Positions 31,201 through 42,300 of a stretch of 64,000 nucleotides of DNA are shown here, piece after piece (within the stretch, counting starts at the first letter, position 1; the number at the start of each line of letters is the position of its first letter). This stretch comes from Teredinibacter turnerae (GTDB lineage Bacteria > Pseudomonadota > Gammaproteobacteria > Pseudomonadales > Cellvibrionaceae): NCBI RefSeq assembly GCF_037935975.1, contig NZ_CP149817.1:2604001-2668000 (forward strand), given 5' to 3'. The translations under genes were made by a program, and so were the position numbers. Below the pieces are notes generated by a model. That model did not search any database and was not told where the DNA came from. It was given only the letters and a program-made list of their open reading frames with translations.

Positions 31201-33370
31201 ACTGCACGACGGCTTTCGATATGTTTCTAATAACTCCACTGGCCCAAGCTCACTGGATTTAGACGCGAAATTTGAACTCTTATTGAACGCTGAGTTAACC
31301 GAAAAAGGACTGCTGTTTAATTTTGAATACAGTCGCGCACTTTGGGACCAACACACAATTCAAAATATTCTGGCTAGTCTTTCTACAGTCCTTGAAAGTG
31401 TAGAAAATCATACCGAGAAGCCAAACTTTACGCTGCCTTTGGTAGCGTTCAGCGAAGTTGAACCAGAAAAGATTACATCCCAGCTTAAGTCTGATGACTC
31501 GAGCGCGCCGTCTACATTAAGCAGTATGGCTCCAGTAGGCAACATAGTTTCGCGATTCGAACTCATGGTTTCACGTCACCCGAACCATGTTGCATTAAGC
31601 TGCGGCGAAAACCAGATTAGTTATTGTGAGTTAAACGCACGTGCAAACCGCTTGGCACATTATCTGTTGGCGAAAGGTGTTGTGCCTGGTGTAAAGGTCG
31701 GCATCTCAATGCATCGATCTTGTGAGCTCTATATTGCTATGTTAGCAGTGGTAAAAACCGGGGCTGCCTACGTGCCACTGGATAAAAATTATCCTGCTGA
31801 TCGATTAGCCTACATGATCGAAGATAGCGGTATATTTTTACTGCTTCACAACGGCGGGGTATTCAATCCTCAAGGGACGTCTCTGGCGGGGCTAACGCAA
31901 CTGGATTACAGCACAATCTTAAATGAGCTGGATTCACAGCCAGAAGTCAATCCAAGTATCACAGTCGAACTAGAGGATCTCGCTTACATTAACTATACCT
32001 CGGGTTCCACAGGCAACCCGAAAGGCGTAATGACCCCCCATCGCGGCATTTATAGGCTGGTAGTTGACTGTGATTTTATGCCGTTGAATGAAGCAACGCG
32101 ATTCTTACAAATTTCTTCAGTATCGTTTGACGCAGCTACGCTCGAGATATGGGGGCCATTATTAAACGGCGGTTGTCTAGTCGCATACCCAGATCCAAAA
32201 CTGGATATCGATAATTTAAACGCCTTACTCAAAACCGAACGCATTAATTCTCTGTGGTTAACGTCAGCGTTGTTCGATGTGTGGAGTTTCGCTTCTTCAA
32301 GTGCATCTGTTGATAATCTTAGATGGCTGCTTGCGGGTGGCGACGTGCTCAACCCCCGCTCGGTTGCACGCGCATATGCATTAATGCCCGAGCTTGTCAT
32401 TATTAACGGCTATGGGCCAACCGAGAACACAACGTTTACCTGCTGCTATCGCGTACCACGAAACCACCCGGACAACCAGTCGGTACCACTGGGATTTCCG
32501 ATTAACGGCACTGAAGTATTTGTCTTAGACGACTATCGCCAGCAAGTACCTACTGGCGCTATTGGTGAACTCTACACCGCTGGTGCAGGGGTCGCGCTGG
32601 GGTATCTCAATAAACCTGATCTCACAAGCCTGAGTTTTATCGAAGACCCTAATGTACCTAATTTCCGCTTATACCGCACCGGTGACCTGGTCCGGTACAA
32701 CGCGAAGGGTGAAATTGAATTTATCGGGCGCGTTGACAACCAGGTAAAAATACGTGGTTACCGGATCGAGCCTGGTGAAATTCAGAGAGCCCTTGAAGAG
32801 TCCGATCTGGTTAAATCTGCAGTAGTACTTATTCATGGCAAAGATAGCGCAGAAAAAGAATTAGCAGCTTACTTTGTCAACTCTGATCCTGATGGCGAAA
32901 TAAATTCAAGCGATCAAGTGCGCACCTATTTGCGAAAAAAACTGCCTGAACACATGGTGCCTACTTACTTTATTTCTGTGGATAAAATTCCTGTGAATAT
33001 CAACGGGAAAGTGGACAGGTCTGCGTTGCCTTCCATTTCCGTTGCGAATGCAGCAACTAAGGGCGAAGCGCCGACAACAACAACAGAGCTTGCTCTTGCA
33101 GAATTGTGGAGTCGTTTATTAAAAGTTCCGCTAGCCAGCATACATACAGAGAACGATTTTTTCGATCTCGGTGGGCACTCACTACTTTCGATTAAATTGC
33201 AATCGGAGATTCGAGAAACATTCGATGTGGAAATTCCAATCGTTACCGTATTTGAGGCTAGTCGTTTTAGAACAATGGCAGCGAATATTGAAATTTTGAA
33301 ATCTCAGCACAGCCCAGAAGATCTGGAAAGCTGCGAAGAAGATATGGAAAGGGAAATTTTTGAGCTATGA
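22214..33370 (+). CDS. NRPS-2: C-A-T-E / C-A-T / C-A-T, likely chain-initiating
   Basis: 3718 residues. Start ATG 22214 has AGGA seven bases upstream; a GTG at 22211 is too close to it. Map: C1 10-459 (HHLFFDG at ~139); A1 476-979; T1 GGDSI ~1030; E 1078-1529 (HHLIVDG ~1217, EHHGRD); C2 1556-1996, YPATKMQ type as expected after E; A2 2010-2519; T2 GGHSL ~2562; C3 2626-3086 (HHIAFDG); A3 3109-3609; T3 GGHSL ~3652; acidic tail ending EEDMEREIFEL. Specificity readings: A1 DVGEIGSVD, ornithine (the known bacitracin/fengycin/gramicidin code differs only I to V), made D by the E domain; A2 DVWHFSLID, serine; A3 DALWLGGTF, valine-like. There is no N-terminal docking domain. C1 (QQAVYLDQMIHPDIASYNVG) resembles starter C domains, so it may N-acylate the first residue. 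Overlaps NRPS-3 by four bases. Confidence 0.95.
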   Translation: MENKANTTTERLTHSQQAVYLDQMIHPDIASYNVGTLIHCQSPFDEAQIRQTIQDISRQHDMLRTCLVPDGAGVRQLVNDHATVDIRIIDRSEGALSDGDIESLISDNHHDCFDLFSLTWRVTVIKIGENDWKIAFSGHHLFFDGLSIIYIYEAFMAMFAEIVRGRNFKESRIQSDMDYWAYVDEDKQYTQSPRYEKDQIFWQNKFHTVPDCLLPTLVSGNKNTHESTFERVFIPRDIYKSIEDAVEAIGLSMAHFAVAVTAVYFARVKRQKDIVIGIPIHNRTKARYRRTMGMFASMMPLRISLDASSSFLTLMTQISKEMRACFRHQRYPIVDINRLCQLTSLGRPQLFDVSVSYERKHVSEEYSFGIFKGATIPLRYESTPAALAFKDIYESDDVGLELNCNNAHIDPAETLRICSRLRHIILDLHNNLDATISTLPLIDDDEERYQTHELNKLFFTEQSLVDKSNSPLVHDRVVAHAAKASAHLAVIYRPINGAVQTFTYGELVEASANVANYLLQNGHQGGDLVAVFMERHARVLPVILGVLRAGCAFLPLAPETPLDRVNHILIAGKCRSILVDNFETAQACPPDYSCQSISSDVLLGFQGAITTRLPVVTGQQPAYVTFTSGSTGEPKGVKVSHSAIESMYRAWRTAYALDASNDRMLQMANINFDVFTGDWVRALCSGNTLVLCDRERLFEPELLLDELVKMQVTFAEFVPAVLRTLIDECTAKNTRLPALRTVIVGSDSWYQTDSLNFFKVAAPSTSLINSYGITETTVDSTWFHVDRNSPVTSGMAPIGKPFSNTCVYILDEFGQTIPQGEVGELHIGGAGVSDGYINLPAQTDEKFIPNRFLKDGSRLYRSGDMVRYLPDGCIEYIGRSDYQVKVNGYRIELAEIERALCEISGIKQAVAVGYKANEKKIQLVAYIEWHPTLSATECTIDSVKLELAKVLPKYMIPTLFLEIEQWPLSANGKVDRKALPEPQVEAISQNYVAPTTPEEKQLANLWANLFGVAEETVSAHANFFEMGGDSILSIQLISRAAASGYKLTIKTIFEYQTLSELAKHIELAERTEISQDAVEGILQLTPIQTQFFNNKTDLHHYNQSVLVTLASPVRNETLLQVVRSLYIKHDSFRLRFTRAMDGVWQGRYSTVSEEEIAACVTATTLTSCEKAELVDVCNNLHRSLDLDEGPLIRFAAIQQPRGDLDTGLNCYVFIVAHHLIVDGVSWRILIEEIANTLSAHASGHDILLQPKTHSFKTWGDYLNSTSPANLEFWDSYEKIECPDLLSYVDKDWRSSDEAQSYKSVVRQKPFELSKSRTAQLLKDAGAPYAISTTEILLTALHLCLHKMTGAPDIAIDIEHHGRDLFDHNFDFSQTVGWFTSVYPHVFAVPETLNELDLEGWICFVKESLRSVPDKGAGYGIRRYIHNDTSIEVVSRIAFNFLGQLDQALSSPIALALDENFGEVVSPRRAADNSFTFNCWIKQSQLHVVLDYDALVFNEFFVENFCSNYVACLESILDFCAQRRNVKLTPSDLPLCDLSIAELNQWQSAYSFDEQYIRNIYPATKMQAGMLFHHLFDAANYHTQLLVTLEGALSTKHFKAAWQTVFERHDALRTVLNSSRGGEWYQVVLEGAQIPWHYEDLSSLSAQKQREEIERFKKEDKRLGFDLEHGPLLRVAVWKTADATHEVLWSQHHIISDGWSLPVILSELMTIYSGYVAGSPPALAAAPAYADFIGWQRANDFTAAQQYWRNSLADHSGPTQLPGQRVTNFDQHHDAADLTQRQVTLSIEQTANLVQFTREKQITLNTVLQAAWAYVLAGYSNEHSVTFGLTTSGRPAELLAVEQTVGLFINTVPVRIEVEANCSLEQWLLQLQQQQLERQQHSDLPYMDIRSLASDGSQSVLFNSLLVFENYPSIAALDDMFNESGLNVSAASNDEDTSFPLTLVVTLGDQLSIDMRYLQAGFDQEILVQAQDALLNLLVQCASGAAVRVTDLSLVPELDRYKLVHDFNSTASSFPDSATVVSLFEDQVAKSYNHIAIIVEQQSVTYGELNEQSNRLATWLVENGVGKDTPVGLACYRSVELVVGLWAIMKAGGAYVPLEPDFPNERLQDVIEVSGLRLVLTHNQAAVQLTGVETVCLDEISFKDSLRNFDAPYNLCRTAPENLAYILFTSGSTGKPKGVMIEHRALVNRIDWMQKQYPLDQNDRVLQKTPFSFDVSVWEFVWPMLTGAVLVVARPDGHKDPAYMAALCQEHQVTTLHFVPSMLRVMLESGSWRSFRSVRQVFCSGEALTTDLVKAHFEQHQALLHNLYGPTEAAIDVSFYECKTALAKGEKRTANVPIGKPIQNIQLYVLGRQCQILPVGAVGELYIGGIGLARGYVNRDDLTAERFVTIELPDKGYQRLYRTGDLATIGADGVIDYFGRIDDQIKIRGLRIELSEIEAKLKQLDDVQTSAVIVTHDPQNQPRIVAYVVTSSSNFNSASIRASLLNTLPEYMVPEQIVAIEALPLTPNGKLDRKALPKVSFQRDAKHYIKPKTSLAADIANVWSALLKINAELISADDDFFKLGGHSLLAIRLLTELRTHFFADISIRDIYAQPKLQQLADWIGERTAGAESQTLNVPSAKNWNSHTRIPSSFAQQRIWFLNQLGNSSNQYHLLAAIDVRGQFSLDAAQWALNEIVQRHSILQARYIGEAENVYLELRQENPVPFAKIEAEVDLSPESTEITKIIDAFVNTPFDLSNDVLLRAAWISFSATSGLMLLNMHHIAFDGWSITVIADEFQALYSAYADGSKAQLPDLPMSYFDFAAWQREFLNSNNPSTLGQLNYWKTALAGIPDVHGVPTDFAREPNQQHKLGTESLLVEKSVLETLETVAKQQEISLYMLLHAAFSLVLARYSNEKDIVIGMPVAGRVHPGLDSLIGMFVNTLVLRTQYVPEQDFIDYLKSVKEIHIAAQENQDIPFEWLVEELNPTRSAFYSPVVQIMLSMNTNQPIDIQLPNLDVTLHDGFRYVSNNSTGPSSLDLDAKFELLLNAELTEKGLLFNFEYSRALWDQHTIQNILASLSTVLESVENHTEKPNFTLPLVAFSEVEPEKITSQLKSDDSSAPSTLSSMAPVGNIVSRFELMVSRHPNHVALSCGENQISYCELNARANRLAHYLLAKGVVPGVKVGISMHRSCELYIAMLAVVKTGAAYVPLDKNYPADRLAYMIEDSGIFLLLHNGGVFNPQGTSLAGLTQLDYSTILNELDSQPEVNPSITVELEDLAYINYTSGSTGNPKGVMTPHRGIYRLVVDCDFMPLNEATRFLQISSVSFDAATLEIWGPLLNGGCLVAYPDPKLDIDNLNALLKTERINSLWLTSALFDVWSFASSSASVDNLRWLLAGGDVLNPRSVARAYALMPELVIINGYGPTENTTFTCCYRVPRNHPDNQSVPLGFPINGTEVFVLDDYRQQVPTGAIGELYTAGAGVALGYLNKPDLTSLSFIEDPNVPNFRLYRTGDLVRYNAKGEIEFIGRVDNQVKIRGYRIEPGEIQRALEESDLVKSAVVLIHGKDSAEKELAAYFVNSDPDGEINSSDQVRTYLRKKLPEHMVPTYFISVDKIPVNINGKVDRSALPSISVANAATKGEAPTTTTELALAELWSRLLKVPLASIHTENDFFDLGGHSLLSIKLQSEIRETFDVEIPIVTVFEASRFRTMAANIEILKSQHSPEDLESCEEDMEREIFEL

Positions 33371-36300
33371 GCATGTTTGATTTATTGGCGAGTCTGCACG
33401 AAAAAAATATTCGCGTTACAGCAAGTAATGGTCAGCTAAAAATTGACGCGCCAAAAGGCGCCGTAGATCAGGCTACGCTGGAAGCGTTAAAAAAATATAA
33501 GTATGAACTTGTTGAATATTTCGAGTCGACGAACAAAAGTAATACGATAATTACTGCTCGTGACAGAAATCAAAACGCTGTTCTTTCATACGCACAGCAA
33601 CGGCTTTGGCTGGTAGACAAAATGGAGGGTGGCAGCACCCATTACAATGTTTCCAGCGCATTTAATGTCGAGGGCGATTACAATCTAGAGTTTGCCGAAA
33701 GGGCGTTTACAACTATTTTGCAGCGGCACGAGGCGCTCCGTACCGTCTACATCGATGATAGCGAGCACGGTGCTTTGCAAGAAGTCATTGAGTGCGATTC
33801 TTTCAATATCCAGCTTTTAGATTTCTCTGCGCACAATAGAGAGGAGAGCGACAAAATCATTGGCGAGTGCGCTATCCGAGAAGCACTCACACCGTTCGAC
33901 TTGTCCCGCGACTTAATGCTAAGGGTTTCGTACTTGCGCTTCGCACACAAGCGCGGCGTGCTGCTATTCAGCATTCACCATATCGCTACAGATGCTTGGT
34001 CGCTTGGTATTCTGGTCAACGAATTTGCCGAGTGTTATCGTGCAATTTCTGACAATGTGCAACCAACACTCTGTGAGCTTCCAATACAGTATGCCGATTA
34101 TGCGGCATGGCAACGGTCGTGGCTTTCTGGGGAACGGCTACAACGACAGTTTAATTATTGGCAGCGACAGCTTGCTGATCTACCAAAAGAGCATAAATTA
34201 CCACTGGACTACCACCGGCCAGAACAGCAAACCTATGCGGGCGTCAGCTATGTTCATAGTGTGCCAGAAGTGATACATCAAGAACTTTCCAGCCTGGCTA
34301 ACGATACCAAAAGCTCGCTGTTTATGGTGTTACATGCAGCATTCAGCTTGCTGGTTTATCGCCACAGTAATTCCGCCGACGTCGTTATAGGGACTCCAGT
34401 AGCGAATCGCACGCAAAAAGCCCTCGAAGACATCATTGGTTGTTTTGTTAATAACTTGGTGTTACGCCTGGACTGTGGCGCGGGCGAGTCATTTTTGGAA
34501 CTGCTAGCTCGCGCCAAGAAGGTCAATTTAGAAGCGCAAAGCCATCAGGATATACAGTTCGACCAAGTCGTGGAGCTGGTAAATCCTGTCCGTTCCAATC
34601 AGCATGCTCCGCTATTCCAGATCATGCTGAGTATGAATACCAACGAGAGCTTTTCGCTAGCATTTTCGGGCTGCGTGCTTTCACAGCGAAAACAGACTGA
34701 GCTCGAAACCAGGTACGATGTAATTTTATACGCAATAACGGACGAAAACGGGCTGTCGTTCAATTGGGTCTATAACAAAGCATTGTTTACGCATGAAACA
34801 ATCGAGCGACTGGCGAATCATTGGGTACGTCTGCTGGGGAATATAGCCGTAAATCCTCAGGAAAATATACAAAAGGTCAGTATTTTATCTGATGAAGAAA
34901 AATCAGATATTTTGTCGCTGAACGATATTACGCAAACATCTAAAGCGGATAGTAGAGAAGTCACGCATTTCTTGGCTTCATTTGCGCAACAGGTGGAGAC
35001 GCGTCCTGATGCTTGCGCAGTAGTGTGTGGACAGAACAGGCTTAGTTACCGGGAGTTAGATAAGCGCTCGAATCAAATCGCAAACTATCTGATAGAACGT
35101 GGTATTGCTCCGGGAGATAGAGTAGGCATTTACCTCGAGCGCACCAACGACATGCTCTCGTCCGTAGTCGGTGTGTTCAAGGCGTCAGCAGCATTTGTCG
35201 CCCTCGACCCAAGCTACCCGGTAAAGCGGCTTGAATACATGCTTGCAGACAGTGACTGCAAATACGTTTTAACGAGTAAAAACCTGAAGCGTAATATCGC
35301 TGAAAAAATAGCTATACCCATGTGCGAGGTTGATCAGTGCGAAAACCTCATTGCAGTAGGAACAGCTGCACCCGCAATATTGAACGTCGATCCAGCTTTG
35401 CCCGCATATATGGTGTATACCTCGGGTACTACTGGTACTCCAAAAGGGGTGCCAGTTTGTCACTGTAATCTAGCGGCATATCTTTCCGGCCTGCTTAGCA
35501 CCTATAAGATTGAGGAGGGATTACGCTATGGCGTGCTTGCGACTATTGCCACTGATTTGGGGCATACAGCGTTATTTACCGGTCTGGCAACAGGCGGTGA
35601 GCTGCACTTGATTGATGAAGATTGCGCACGCAACGCGGAAGCCTTTATGGCTTACGTTCAACGCGAACAAATAGAGTTCTTCAAACTAACACCAAATCAT
35701 TTCAATGCGTTATTCTCAACTGAACGTCTTGCTCAGCTGTCCTTTTTGAAATGGTTGGTGATTGGCGGCGAATCGGCCTCCGCAGAAACGGTCCAAAAAT
35801 TATCGCAGTTGGTGAAAAACGGTACTAGCGTGGTTAATCACTACGGCCCCACAGAAGGTACTATCGGGTCGACAACCTGGCAGTTGAGTGCGACATATAC
35901 CGGACAAACAATGCCCGTGGGTCGAGCATTGCCCCATGTACAGACTTACATCTTAAACCGATATTTGGAGCTGGTGCCAGATGGAACCGAAGGTGAGCTT
36001 CACATAGGCGGGCAGGGTGTTGTTAACGGATATCATAATCGCAGTGAACTGACTTGCGAACGCTTTTTGACAAACCCATTCGGTGAGGGCCGACTGTACA
36101 AAACCGGCGACCGGGTGCGGCGATCCAAAGACGGAAATATTGTATTTCTTGGCCGAGTTGATAATCAGATCAAGTTAAGGGGCTATCGCATAGAATTGCA
36201 AGAAGTAGAGAGCTGCCTGGCTTCCCTGGAAGGTATCTCCGCTGCAGCGGTTAAGATTACCGAAGACCAGACAACCGGCAGTAAGCGGATCTCTGCTTAC

Positions 36301-39300
36301 GTTGTGTTTGCTCAAAACACGGAGAGCAAAACTCCACAATTCCTTCTGGAAGAGCTTGCCCTGCTTTTACCAGAATATATGGTACCTGCTACGTTAGCCG
36401 TACTTGATACAATGCCGCTCACCGCCAACGGTAAAATTGATCGCACAGCCTTACCAGACCCCGAAGCGTCAACCGAAACAAACAGCTATGTAGCACCCGT
36501 CAACCACATTGAAAAATTATTGGTGGAGATCTGGGCGAAAATTCTTAAAGTAGAAGCTCCCACCTTAAGTACCACTGCGAATTTCTTTGAGTCTGGTGGC
36601 GATTCTATTCTTTCCATTTTGATGATTTCACAGGCAGCTAAAACCGGCCTTTCTATAACCCCGAAATCAATGATGGCCCACCAGACCATCCAGTCCCTGG
36701 CGCCCCACGTTGTGGAAAAAAACGTTAACCGGTTGTCGGCTACAAGTGAGCCAGCAATAGGGAGCCAGATACTGTTACCGGTTCAGCATCGATTCTTCGA
36801 GCACCGTACGGATATGAGTCATTATAATCAATCGGTGCTATTGCGTGCGGCCAAGGAATTCTCCATAGACCAGTTGACGGCCATCGTGGGTGAACTACTA
36901 CAGAAACACGATGTTTTCCGTTTAAGATTTAACGTTACTGACGACGCTGTAACTGCGGAATACGTGCCGTTTACTAACGTGATACTGAGTGAGTGCGTAG
37001 AAAATATTCACGTCAATGGGTTTGGCGATACGAGGTTCTCCGAACACCTGGATGCCGTTCAACGTAGTCTTTCTATCAGTGATGGCCCTCTGATCCGTTT
37101 TGTTCTCTTCTCGGCAGAGAGTGAGGCTCACTCGCGACTTTTAATTGCATGTAACCACCTTGCTATTGATGGCGTATCCTGGCGTATTCTGTTGAGTGAT
37201 TTAGCCCACCTGCAGCAAATTCAGGGTAATAATACCGCAGTGGCTCAATGGCAAAGCCTCCGCACAGAAACATATCAGGCGTGGGGCAAAAAATTATCAG
37301 ATTTTGCTACATCCAAAAAGATCACCGCAGAGGCAGCGAACTGGCAGCACCTCGCCGAGGCTAAGGCACCAGAAACGCTCAATCCCAGCGTTTCAGAGAG
37401 AACCTACCATAAAGATGCGGTTGAAATTCAATTCGAACTGGATGAGTCTCTAACGAAAACGCTACTAAAAATAGCGCCAAATTTATATCGTGCCAGCGTG
37501 CAAGAGCTGCTTCTTACAGCGTTGACCCACACATTATCAAATATTTTTCATACAGCGGAACTACAAATCGATCTGGAAGGGCACGGCCGGGAACCCGCAT
37601 TAATTAGCGGCACGCCGATGGATGTCAGTAATACTATTGGCTGGTTCACCTCCGTCTATCCTGTGCTGATAAGCCAGCAGAATACCTCTATTTTTGAAGC
37701 GCTTGCAGGAGTCAAGGACGCTGTACGCGCAATCGAACATGGTGGCGTTGCTTTCGGGGTTTATAAATACCTTTCACATGATGAATCACGTATTTGCTTC
37801 AACACATCCCCAGTAATTTTTAATTATCTCGGGCAGTTCGATCAGGTCAGCGATGAAAATGGCTATTTCAATTTAGCAGAGGAGCAGAGTGGGGTAGAGA
37901 TTAGTCCGAATCGCCCATTGGCGTACGAGTTAAATGCTAGCGCAATTATTTCCAACAATCGCCTCCGATTTTCACTGTTGTACGATAGCTTGAGATTGTC
38001 TTCTGAGCTCATGGGCAAGTTAAATGTGCAGCTGAAAGCATCATTGTTCAACTTGGTTGAGCAATGTAGCAGGGGCGCCAATATTCATTGTTCACCGTCG
38101 GATTTCCCCCTTGCCTACCGCCAAACCGAGCATCGCCTTCAGTCACAACAGCTTCAAACTCTGCGCGCAGCAGGCTATCTATTTGCTGTCGAGGGTGCGA
38201 ATGATGCTTCGACTAAGGTTATCGAGGATATTTACCCGGCCACAGCCATGCAGCGCGGGCTACTCTTTCACAGCGCAATTAATCAGGGCAGCTATGTGTC
38301 TCAGCTGGCGATGGATTTCACTGGCCCACTCGAACTACAGCATTTTAAAGCGGCATGGGAACAAGTCGTTGCGAGGCACGCAATATTTCGCACGTTTTTT
38401 ATTGGTCTAGATGGTGGTGCGGCGTTTCAAGTTGTTAAATCGCGAGTGTCGCTTCCGTTTTATCACGAAGACCTAACAGCGCTGAGCGAAACCGCGCAAA
38501 TTACCACGCTCAACACCAAAACACGCGTGGATAAAGAGCAGGGGTTCGATCCCGAACAGGCCCCCCTGATGCGAGTTACGGTCTTTACCCTGGCCAAAGA
38601 CAGACATAGGGTGTTGTGGAGCCGGCATCACGCATTGAGCGATGGTTGGAGTTCTCAACAGGTGTTCGGCGAGGTGACCCAAGCTTATTTGTCGTTATGC
38701 GCTGGACGGGTCGAGTCCCTGCAAGAGGTGCATCACTATTCCGATTATATTGCGTGGCTGCAAAAACAGGATAAATCCGCAGCGGTAGCATTTTGGTCTG
38801 AAATACTGAGTGAGGTTCACTCGCCTACTCAAATCGGTGTTGCAGGAGTGGAAATCGACGCGCAGGCGGACGGGCATAAGCGAGAAGTATTACGCCTAAA
38901 TAAGTCGAGCAGCGCAGCGCTCAACAAACTCGCTAAATCGTCAAAAACAACCTTAGCAACTGTTGTGCAAGCTGCATGGGGTTATTTACTAAATCGCTAC
39001 AGTGGCGATGAAATGGTGCTGTTCGGTGAGACGGTATCAGGTCGGCCTTCGGATCTCGAAGGTGTAGAAAGTATGGTAGGGCTTTTTATCAACAGCCTGC
39101 CTGTACTAGTAAAAATCGACAATGCGTTGACAGTCGATGCCTGGCTGAAGCAATTACATCGCGCGGCGATGGACCGTGCCGAACACGGATTTTTACCCCT
39201 TGGCGAAATTCAGCAACTGGCCAGTCTCGACGACAGTCGAGAAATGTTTTCGTCATTGATTGTGTTCGAGAGCCATACAGGTAATTCCGATAGTGACCTG

Positions 39301-42300
39301 AGCCCGGCTCACGACCAACTTCATTTGCAAAGTTATGAAAGTGACGAGTATACGCACTATGACCTTACGCTGTGTGTTGAGCCCGGGGACAACATTGAGT
39401 TCCGGCTTGAATTTAATACTCGCCTGTATTCAAGTTTAATAATTAATCAAATGCTAAGCCATTTGTCGCATCTACTGCATAGCTTCGCCGAAGACAGATT
39501 CCAAGAGCTAGCTGATGTAGAGCTCTTAACTGACCAGGAAAGCCATCAACTTTTGGCAGAATGGAGCAGCCCGTCGGTCGAATACTGCCCCTCGCCAACA
39601 ATTCATCAAAGATTTATCGATCAGGTTGCACGTACACCAGAGGCTATTGCGGTTACCCATAATGGCGCATCGCTAACCTACGCAGCGCTGGATAGCTACT
39701 CAGATCAAATTGCTGGCTACCTGCATGAACACGGGGTAGGTCGCGGGACTCTGGTAGCAATCTATGCTTATCGATCTGCCGACTTTTTAGCAGCAATCTT
39801 GGGCATTATGAAAGCTGGCGGCGCATACGTTCCCCTCGATCCAATCAACCCGCCAGAACGCATTACCTACATGATAGAAAACTCCTGTGCTGCGGTGGTC
39901 ATTACCGAATATGCGCTGGCCGCCAATCTTTCTCTGGGTGAGAGCGTCACTATGTTGCAACTGGATAAAGACGCTGAAGCCATCCAAGCCTATCGCCGTG
40001 AAGCCCGGCCCGATCTTGAAAGCTCCGGTGACGATCTCGCGTACATGATCTATACATCGGGTTCGACGGGGTTACCAAAAGGTGCGCTGGTACATCATGC
40101 GGGCGCACTCAATCATATTGACGCTGAGTTTGATGTACTGGGTTTTATGGATAAAAGCGGTCAGCTTTTACCGCGCAATTTCTTGCAGAGTGCGGCATCC
40201 AGCTCCGATGTTTCTGTTTGGCAGTTTCTCGCCCCGGTTGTTTGCGGTGGTAAAACGGTTGTGTTGGATGATATGACCGATCTGGACAATTTAACCAACC
40301 TGTTGCAAACGGAAGAGGTGCATCTTATCCAGTGCGCCCCCGTTGTTTTACAGCTACTCGTGGAATATCTCGCCGAACGTCCTCCAGAGCAACGGGCTTT
40401 GCCTGAATTAAAATGGATGATGTGTATTGCGGAAGCTTCGTCGGTAAAACTAGTCAACCGGTGGCTATCTCTTTACCCCCATGTACCCATTATGAATGGC
40501 TATGGCCCTTCCGAGGCGTCGGACGACGTAACCTATTACATCGTCGATAAACCTCTACCGGACTCAGAGCGCAATATTTTAATTGGTAAGCCGTTGCCTA
40601 ATCTGTCTGCCCTTGTGGTGGACAAATCACTGCGCCTGCAACCAATGGGAGTGCCGGGCGAACTTTGTATTTCCGGGGTTGGTGTGGGGCCTGGCTATTG
40701 GAACAATCCAGAGAAAACCGCAAGCGCTTTTGTAAAAAACCCGTTTTTTGGATTAAACGGCGTCCATGGGGAGCGGATGTATCGCACCGGCGACCTTGCA
40801 CGCTGGCTACCTGACGGCAATCTGGAGTTTATGGGTCGACTGGATAACCAGACAAAGGTGCGGGGTTTTCGTATCGAACTGGGCGAGGTAGAGGCGAGCC
40901 TGGCTAAATTGCCAGGTGTTGGTGAGGTCGCCGTGCTCGTGTACCAAGACCGGCAAGGTAAAAATGCACTTGCTGCCTATGTAGTCTGGCGAGGTAGTGA
41001 GGACTTTAACGCGCAAGACCTGCGGCGACAATTGTCGGCTAGCTTACCTGATTACATGATTCCTTCGACGTTTACGCTGATGGAAAAAATGCCGCTCACA
41101 CCGGCAGATAAAATAGACCGTAAAGCGTTGCCGAAACCGCAACATGAAAGTCACGATACATACACCGCACCGCAAACTGACTTGGAGCGTAAACTGGCCT
41201 CACTTTGGGAGGATCTGCTTGGTGTGCCACAAGTCGGTCGCGAAGATAATTTCTTTGCTTGTGGCGGCGACTCAATTCTGACAATACAACTGGTTTCCAG
41301 AGCGAGAAAGGCGGGCATTCATTTACGTCCAAAACAAATTCTTGAATCAGCCTCCTTGGCCGAACTGGCCTCAGTTGCTAGTGATAAAGCTGTTGTGGAT
41401 GCGCCGCAATACCCGATAAGCGGCCAACAGACCTGGCTACCGTTGCAGGCGCGCTGGCTTGCATCCGATCAAGTGGACCGCCACCATTACAATCAGTCCG
41501 TGTTGCTCACTATTCCTGAGACGTTTAATGCGCGCATGTTGCGCGAGTTTGTTATTGCGCTTTACCGAAAACATGACGTTTTGCGGCTTTCATTAAATTT
41601 TAGTGACCAGCTCAACCCGTATGGTGAATACAAGCCCTACCAAACATCGATGGTCGACGCGGCAGTCTCTGTTGTATCGCTAAGCGAATTCGCCGTTGAG
41701 CGAAAACAGGAACAGTTAGTTGGCCTATGTGAGCAGGCCCAGACGTCACTTTCTTTGACCGACGGACACTTACTAAAAGCGCTCTTAATCGACGACGAAA
41801 GTCCGGAAAACCGTCGCGTATTACTGGTGATACACCACATTGTCGTCGATGGGGTTTCATGGCGGATACTGAAAGCCGATTTGGAGCGTGCCTACTTGCA
41901 GATGGTAGAAGGGGTAGAGATCAATCTTGGCAACAAGACATCTTCCTTCCAGCGCTGGTCACAAGATTTAAAGCAATTTGCTCTCGACAATTTAGCTGCG
42001 CGCGAACAAGCGTACTGGGCGAACCAGGATAGCATTGAAGTACCAGCTCTGCCGTTCGATCACAGTGTTGCTGCCCCCAAAAATGCATCCGTTGAGTCAC
42101 AAACGTTCCGTATATCGGAGTCCGTAAGTCACGCGTTGGCGAGTTCCTGCCATCACACCTACCAAACCTCAGATGATCACCTTTTTCTGTCTGCAATCAG
42201 CGAGGCACTTAACGAGTGGAGCGGGAATAAGCGGTTTCGCATTGAGTTCGAAAGCCACGGACGCACACCCTTGTTAGATCACCTGGACGTGAGCGAAACC

